From Mycobacterium pseudokansasii (lineage in GTDB: Bacteria > Actinomycetota > Actinomycetes > Mycobacteriales > Mycobacteriaceae), in contig NZ_UPHU01000001.1 in the NCBI RefSeq assembly GCF_900566075.1, forward strand, positions 5,022,325 through 5,086,324: a stretch of 64,000 nt of DNA. Direction: 5' to 3'. This document shows, one piece after another, positions 58,701 through 64,000 of this stretch; the first letter of the stretch is position 1; each line of letters opens with the position of its first letter. Under the pieces are notes generated by a model. The model was not told where the DNA came from. It searched no databases and worked only from the letters and a program-made list of their open reading frames with translations. Position numbers and translations under genes: made by a program.

Positions 58701-60506
58701 TTACAACGGAGTAGGTGGTGGATGCCACGCTCCGGTGAGGACCAGGAGTTCGTAACCCGCTAACAGCGTCACCAGTCCCGCGGTAGCGGCGATCGGCATT
58801 CCGATCGCGTTGATAAGCCCCTCGATGGGAGCGCCGTTGGCAGCCTGCAGGATTCCGTTCAAGAATAGGTTGACGTCGTAGGACGGCAGGGAGGTGAGCA
58901 GGGCGGTTCCAATCCCAATTGTCGGCTGCACCGTCGCGTAGGCGTTGGTTACCGCGTTGGTGAAGGCGTTGGTGATATCGGTGTTCGCCGCTTGCAGAGC
59001 CATGATGAATTTGTCGATCGGCGATCCCGAGGATATTGCGGTGGCTAAGGATTCGAGCCCCGACAGCGGATTTGACGAAAGCGCCTGGGAGACATCCAGC
59101 AGCGACAACCCGGACAGCGACGCCCATCCCTGGGTTGCCAGGGCGCCGAGGTCGCTGCCGGCGCCGGTGATTCCCTGCTGCGTACCGGTGACCAGATGCG
59201 CCAGGACAGTCTGCGGATCGACGGGCGGAAACAGGCCGAACGGGGTGGGCACATCGGCCGGACCGGTCGAGTAGCCGTGGGCCGGGTCGCCGTAGCCGAG
59301 GTTGACCAGCACGCGCAGATCCGGTTCGACCAGATCCGCAATCGTGTTGCCCAGCAACGGAATTTGGCGGACCGGCTTCAACATGGGCAGATGCGGGATG
59401 GTGATCATCGAGTAGGCGGTATTGCCGGTATAGCCCTGAGAGGTCGGCAGCTGAACCAGGTTGTACCCAGGGGAAGCGCCGACGGGTCCAGGAATGGATA
59501 CAGGCCGTGCACGTAGTACAGGCCCGCGAAGGCGTTGATGTCGGACAGGATGTTGATCGGATACCGCGGCCAATCGGCGATGCCGTCGTATTCGAGCGTG
59601 TAAATGTGTGTCGGCCGGACCGTGTTCGAGGGTGTCGCGCCGTAGAACGTCTGACCCAGGCTCGGCAGTGTCAGACCCGCGAAACGCTCGAACAGACCGC
59701 CATTGGGATTCATCGGATCACCCAGGAGTACGAAGCCTAGTTCGCTTGCCGTCGGCGGGATAGGCATTGCTGCGAGCTTCTGCATTTCCAGCGACGCGAT
59801 GATGGCGCCCTGCGAGATACCTTGAACCACAACGGGAGTTCCACCTGGCTGGATCAACCCATGCTGCCCCACACCGGTCCCCACCAGGGTGTCGTGCAGA
59901 ATTGAAACTCCCTGTGCTACCGACTCGTCCAGTGTCAGCACGGTGGCCCCGGTCAGCGGGTACAAGCCCGCGGGGGTCCACAGACCCAGCGCGTTGGCTA
60001 GGTTGCCGCCGGGAAAGTTCGGCACGACATAGCTTCCGAAAACGGTCTTCATGTAGTCCGCGCTGGGCACCGGGATGCCGCTGCCCGAGATGAACGCCGT
60101 CACGTAGTTGGCGGGGAACACAAACGGAGGCGTGGCCGCGGCCGTTGCACTCAACGGCATCGCGCCGCCGCCCGTCGGGCCGGCCAGGTTGCCGGCGAGT
60201 GCGCCCGCGGCCGCGGCCTCGGCCTGTGTGTAGGCGTTACCGGCGGCCGCCAGTGCCTGGGCAAACACGCCGTGGAAGGCCTCGACCTGCCGCATCACCG
60301 CCTGGTATCCCTGGGCGTATTCGTTGAACAGTGTCTTCGTTGAACAGCGTCGCTGTGGCTGCAGGCACCTCGTCGGCCGCTGCGGCCAGCACACCGGATG
60401 TCCGGCTCGCCGCGGCCGCATTGGCTTCGTTGATCACCGAACCCAAATCCACGACATCCGCGGCCACCGCTGCCGTCGACTCCGGGGGCGTGAGCACGTA
60501 AGCCAT
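58701..60506 (-). pseudogene. PE-PPE domain serine hydrolase gene with two frameshifts
   Basis: The PE domain begins at ATG 60506 (MAYVLTPPESTAAVAADVVD). At 60320-60351 an imperfect 16-bp tandem duplication (TTCGTTGAACAG-TGTC / CGTC on the plus strand) shifts the frame. Removing one copy joins ATLFNEYAQGYQAVMRQ correctly. The following PE-PPE alpha/beta hydrolase domain has the nucleophile elbow QGISQGAIIASLEM. A second one-base shift near 59460-59500 separates YYVHGLYPFLDPSA from the rest (QLPTSQGYTGNTAYSM). The tail is a hydrophobic segment (IAATAGLVTLLAGYELLVL). Such proteins are cell-surface esterases when intact. Here only fragments could be made. Confidence 0.87.
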
Positions 60507-60825
60507 CGGCTGATTCCTCCCGCCCTCGTGTCCTGCCGCCTCGAACCGGTGCGGTCATACCGACGTCAACGCACCACCGCGACAGCGTAGAGCGAGGCTG
60601 CGCGCTCTGTCCGGCATTTGCGGGGGTGCGTCGATGGTGGCGATCGGGGCCCAACGATCGAGCCAACGAGACCCCTCACCGACGGCTCGGCACCGGGCAA
60701 GCGCTACCTTGACCAAACCCGCACCCAGGTGGTGGTCACCAAGCCCGGTGCCAGGCCGTTATGCATCGGTCACAACACGTGGTCAAACCGCTGCCGGCTA
60801 GCGACAGGCTTGCGCACTCGATAGG
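60507..60825. other. Region between PE-PPE pseudogene and PE_PGRS gene
   Basis: This is 319 bp with no recognised gene. It contains the upstream region of the PE-PPE pseudogene, where AGGAATCAGCC precedes its ATG. No terminator stem is obvious after the PE_PGRS gene. Confidence 0.5.
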
Positions 60826-62745
60826 TCACATGCCGGCCTTGCCGGACGTTCCGTCGACGCCGACCAATGACCCACCACTGCCGCCTTTGCCGCCGCCACC
60901 GCCGGCCCCGGAAGTAGTTCCAAACCCGCCGTTACCGCCGTTACCGCCATTACCGCCGTCGCCGATGAACTTCGCGTTGCCGCCGTTGCCGCCGTTACCG
61001 CCGGTGCCGCCGGGCACCAAGGATCCGACTCCGCCGGTGCCGCCGGTCCCGCCTGCCCCGCCGTCGCCGTACAGCAGGCCGCCGGCTCCGCCGTTGCCGC
61101 CGTTACCGCCGTTACCGGCCGGAGTGGTGCCCACGTTGAAGAAGCTACCGCTGCCACCTGCTCCACCGTGCCCACCATGGCCGATCAGCCACCCACCGTT
61201 GCCACCGTTGCCGCCGTTGCTTCCGCTCTCGCCGGCTACCGTCCCGCTTGCGCCGGCCCCGCCGTTGCCGCCGTTGCCGAATAGCCCGCCGTTACCGCCG
61301 TCAGCACCCGCCGAGTTGAGGCTGGTCGCGCCGTCTCCGCCGTTGCCGAACAGCCATCCGCCGTCAGCTCCGTTCACCAACATTCCATTTTGCGACCCCG
61401 CGCCGGCGTTGCCGCCGTTGCCGATCAGCAGCCCTGCCCTGCCGGGTGTGCCGCCGTGGCCACCTGTGACGGCGGAGCCACCGTCACCGCCGCTGCCGAA
61501 GAGCCACCCGGCATTTCCGCCATTGCCGCCGATGCTGTTGGGGATAATGTCGCTGCCGCCGCCGCCGCTGCCACCGTCGCCGAACAGCCACCCGCCGTTG
61601 CCGCCGTAGCCGCCGATACCACCGAATCCGCCGGGTCCGCCCCTGCCGATCAGTACGGCGTTGCCGCCGTTTCCGCCTTCGCCAACGCTGGCGCCGCCAA
61701 TCCCGCCGTCGCCCATCAGCCACCCGCCGCGGCCACCGGCCCCACCGTTACCGCCAGAGCCCCCGGTGTCCCAGTTTCCACCGCTTCCGCCGACACCGCC
61801 GTAGCCAATCAGCCCGGCGTCGCCACCGGCCCCGGCGCGGCCGCCGGTGCCGCTGGCGGAGTCCCCGCCAAACCCACCAAGCCCGCCATAGCCGTTCAGC
61901 CAGCCTCCGGTTCCGCCATTGCCGCCCGCGCCACCAGTGCCGGTGGTGGCGCTCCCCCCCTCGCCACCAGAACCGCCGCTGCCGAACAGCCCGGCGTTGC
62001 CGGCGAGCCCGCCGTGTCCGCCGGTGCCGGTGGTGGCGCTCCCGCCGCCGCCGCCAGAACCGGCGCTGCCGAACAGCCCGGCGTTGCCGGCGGCCCCGCC
62101 GTGACCGCCGTTGCTGCCGGCGAAGGTGGTCGCACCGCCCCCACCGCCGGTCCCCCCGTTGCCTAAGAACAGCCCGCCGGCGCCGGCGTTGCCGCCAGCG
62201 CCGCCAGCGCCGGTGGCACTACTACCGCCGGCCCCGCCGTGACCGCCGTTGCCGATCAATCCGGCAGCGCCGCCGTCACCGCCCGCCAGCCCGCTGCCCG
62301 CCGCTTGGCTGTAGCCTTTGCCGCCGTCGCCGAGAAGCCAGCCGCCGGCCCCGCCGTTGGGGTTCGCCGCCGTACCATCGGCTCCGTTGCCGATCAGCGG
62401 GCGCCCCAGCAGCACCTGGGTGGGCTCATTGATCGCGTTGAACAGGGCCTGAATCGGCGATGCATTGGCGGCCTCGGCGGCCGCGTACGCGCCCGCTCCG
62501 GCGTTCAGGGTCTGCATGAATTGGGCGTGAAAGCTCGCGGCTTGAGCGCTGAGGGCCTGGTAGGCCTGGGCGTGCGTGTTGAACAGTGCCGAAACGGCCG
62601 CAGATACCTCATCGGCGCCGGCGGCCAGCACCGACGTCGTCGGGAACGCTGCCGCCGCATTCGCCACGTGGATGGTTGAACCGATATTGGCCAGATCTGA
62701 AACCGCCGCCTCCAGCATCTCCGTACTTGCGACTACGAATGACAT
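60826..62745 (-). CDS. PE_PGRS family protein
   Basis: The 639-residue protein starts at ATG 62745 ([20 protein letters not shown]). It has a complete PE domain ([20 protein letters not shown], then [16 protein letters not shown]), the linker [20 protein letters not shown], and a long GGxGGx array to the end ([12 protein letters not shown]). Repeats include near-identical blocks around [17 protein letters not shown] and [17 protein letters not shown], evidence of recent internal duplication. The frame is intact. An upstream frame extension of 45 codons lacks family sequence and was not used. Function unknown. Confidence 0.93.
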   Translation of the reverse strand: MSFVVASTEMLEAAVSDLANIGSTIHVANAAAAFPTTSVLAAGADEVSAAVSALFNTHAQAYQALSAQAASFHAQFMQTLNAGAGAYAAAEAANASPIQALFNAINEPTQVLLGRPLIGNGADGTAANPNGGAGGWLLGDGGKGYSQAAGSGLAGGDGGAAGLIGNGGHGGAGGSSATGAGGAGGNAGAGGLFLGNGGTGGGGGATTFAGSNGGHGGAAGNAGLFGSAGSGGGGGSATTGTGGHGGLAGNAGLFGSGGSGGEGGSATTGTGGAGGNGGTGGWLNGYGGLGGFGGDSASGTGGRAGAGGDAGLIGYGGVGGSGGNWDTGGSGGNGGAGGRGGWLMGDGGIGGASVGEGGNGGNAVLIGRGGPGGFGGIGGYGGNGGWLFGDGGSGGGGSDIIPNSIGGNGGNAGWLFGSGGDGGSAVTGGHGGTPGRAGLLIGNGGNAGAGSQNGMLVNGADGGWLFGNGGDGATSLNSAGADGGNGGLFGNGGNGGAGASGTVAGESGSNGGNGGNGGWLIGHGGHGGAGGSGSFFNVGTTPAGNGGNGGNGGAGGLLYGDGGAGGTGGTGGVGSLVPGGTGGNGGNGGNAKFIGDGGNGGNGGNGGFGTTSGAGGGGGKGGSGGSLVGVDGTSGKAGM

Positions 62746-63006
62746 CTGTGTCCTCCCCAAATCGAGCGGCTTCCGGCTGGTGTCACTCGGTCGGATCTGG
62801 TGACAACCTGACGTTAGGGGACAGTAACGCGACTGTGCGGCGGGTTTCGCACTTTCGGACATGATTGTTCGCCAGAACAACGAAGCCCGCCGCGGGCGTG
62901 ACGCTTCCGCCCGGCCGCTGGCCGACCGAGTGCGCCCACGCGCGGCCAGCGTTCCGAACCGGGGCGCCGCGTGATCGTGGCGGCCCAGTTCTTTTCGCGC
63001 GCAACG

Positions 63007-63948
63007 CTATCGGTTGGCCAACCACTCGGCCTGCATGGTCAGCAGCCCCAGCAACTCCTGCCGCGGGGTGGCCGGATCGAGTTCGCGGTATCGCTGATAG
63101 ATGTTCACGACCACCCGTTCGGAGTCCAGCCAGGTCGCGTACTCGCCGAGGTCGATGGTGTCGACGGCCTCGACGAACGACAACCCCTTGCGGTAGGCGG
63201 CTTCGGCTTGTTCGCTGATGTGTACGAGATAGCCACGGACAGCACGGATTCCGTCGGAGTCGGTGATTGGGCCGTGGCCGGGCACCACGACGGACGGCTC
63301 CAGCGCGATCATCGCGTCGCAGGCCGCGATCCAGTTGGCGATCGGGCCGGCCCAGACAATCGGCGTGCAGCCGATGAACAGCAGGTCCCCGGCGAAGAGC
63401 ACACCGGCGTCGGGCACGTGCACCACCGAGTCGGCTGCGGTGTGGGCGGGTCCGAGGTTCAGCAGTTCGACTCGCCGCCCGCCGACCTCGATAGTCAACT
63501 GACGGTCGAAGGTCTGGTCGGCGTTGCGTACCGTGATGCCACCGAAGTCGAAGTGCCCGAAGCGGTCTCGCGCATAGCCGGTGGCGACCGGGCCGAGGTC
63601 GGCGGTTTGCAGCCGGGCCAGCATCTCCGGGTGCATGCCGTGCGCGATCTCCTCGGCCGTGCCTTGGGCGGCGATGATCCGTACCGAGGGATCCAACAGT
63701 TGGTTGCCGTGGGTGTGGTCACCGTTGGAGTGGGTGATCAGCGCGTCGGTGATGGGCGCACGATCGGTGATCGGCTTCATCGCGTCCAGCATCTCGCGGG
63801 TCAGCGCGAGGTCGAACAGCGTGTCCACCAACAGCGATGCCCCGTCGCCGGCGACCAGCCCGGCGTTGCTCCAGCCGTACCCCCCGTCCGGCAGCGTCCA
63901 CGCCCATACCAGGTCGGCGACTTCATGGAGGCCCCGCGTGTAGGGCAC
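63007..63948 (-). CDS. Metallo-beta-lactamase-fold hydrolase, probably extends past window
   Basis: The 313 residues read from GTG 63948 (MPYTRGLHEVADLVWAWTLP) carry the MBL zinc motifs: HSNGDHTHGN (HxxxDH, near 73), GPAHTAADSV, LFAGDLLFIGCTPI and VVPGHGPITD. These hydrolases act on many substrates, so none is assigned. The reading frame stays open upstream to the last base of the window (APARVNRAPARVPYTRG), so the true start may lie beyond it and the N-terminus may be incomplete. No signal peptide is seen in the visible part. Confidence 0.87.
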   Translation of the reverse strand: MPYTRGLHEVADLVWAWTLPDGGYGWSNAGLVAGDGASLLVDTLFDLALTREMLDAMKPITDRAPITDALITHSNGDHTHGNQLLDPSVRIIAAQGTAEEIAHGMHPEMLARLQTADLGPVATGYARDRFGHFDFGGITVRNADQTFDRQLTIEVGGRRVELLNLGPAHTAADSVVHVPDAGVLFAGDLLFIGCTPIVWAGPIANWIAACDAMIALEPSVVVPGHGPITDSDGIRAVRGYLVHISEQAEAAYRKGLSFVEAVDTIDLGEYATWLDSERVVVNIYQRYRELDPATPRQELLGLLTMQAEWLANR

Positions 63949-64000
63949 CCGCGCCGGGGCCCGATTGACCCGGGCCGGCGCCGTCGGCGCGTCGGGGTTG

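Overview
The window comes from a high-GC, slow-growing Mycobacterium closely related to, but outside, the M. tuberculosis complex. Most gene neighbours match the Rv0940c to Rv0990c stretch of M. tuberculosis in reversed order. The window also carries PE, PE_PGRS, PPE-MPTR and 13E12-repeat genes, which are typical of pathogenic mycobacteria. Several genes that I remember as missing or truncated in M. tuberculosis are intact here: cobF, a full-length Fpg-like glycosylase and an antigen-85-like esterase. An M. kansasii or M. marinum type species is my best guess from gene content. I cannot name the species from sequence alone.

Layout. 0-6 kb: a SAF-domain membrane protein and mscL, then on the minus strand rpmF and the envelope-stress module mprA-mprB-pepD-moaB2, with a clear MprA box before mprA. 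6.2-14.7 kb: six tightly coupled genes (AtuA-like, fadE13, accD2, accA2, fadE12, echA7) whose composition matches a carboxylase-based acyclic-isoprenoid or branched acyl-CoA degradation pathway, with a 13-bp inverted repeat upstream. 14.8-19.1 kb: a DUF1707 protein, then a small ESX/WXG100-like protein, a large DUF1023 alpha/beta hydrolase and two tandem LppA/LprP-type lipoproteins. A decayed copy of the hydrolase 3' end lies between the two lipoproteins. This is the most exciting locus: it looks like a type VII secreted hydrolase with duplicated candidate immunity lipoproteins. 19.2-26.2 kb: a DUF5996 protein, a GH15 glycosidase and the VWA/MoxR-like pair.

26.3-32.9 kb: purH, purN, a 59/69-bp tandem repeat in the purN leader, an IS1380-family insertion with 5-bp target duplications, perM and a DUF5336 membrane protein. 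33-40.4 kb: an F420-type oxidoreductase behind a KstR-like box, sucC-sucD, an M23 peptidase with a CRP-like box in the shared intergenic region, a small membrane protein and uvrD1. 40.5-47.7 kb: PPE-MPTR, chorismate mutase, an antigen-85-like protein, pgi, an SDR and an Fpg-like glycosylase.

47.7-56.9 kb: a frameshifted PE_PGRS, an intact PE_PGRS, cobF, an AurF-like di-iron protein, an FAD monooxygenase with a DUF4873-like tail, a STAS/ATPase-like regulator, a second F420-type oxidoreductase and an enoyl-CoA hydratase. 57-64 kb: a 13E12 HNH protein, a PE-PPE hydrolase broken by two frameshifts, a third PE_PGRS and a metallo-beta-lactamase-fold protein that probably runs past the window end. 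I see no rRNA, tRNA or CRISPR array. Comparisons with M. tuberculosis are from memory; no search was run.
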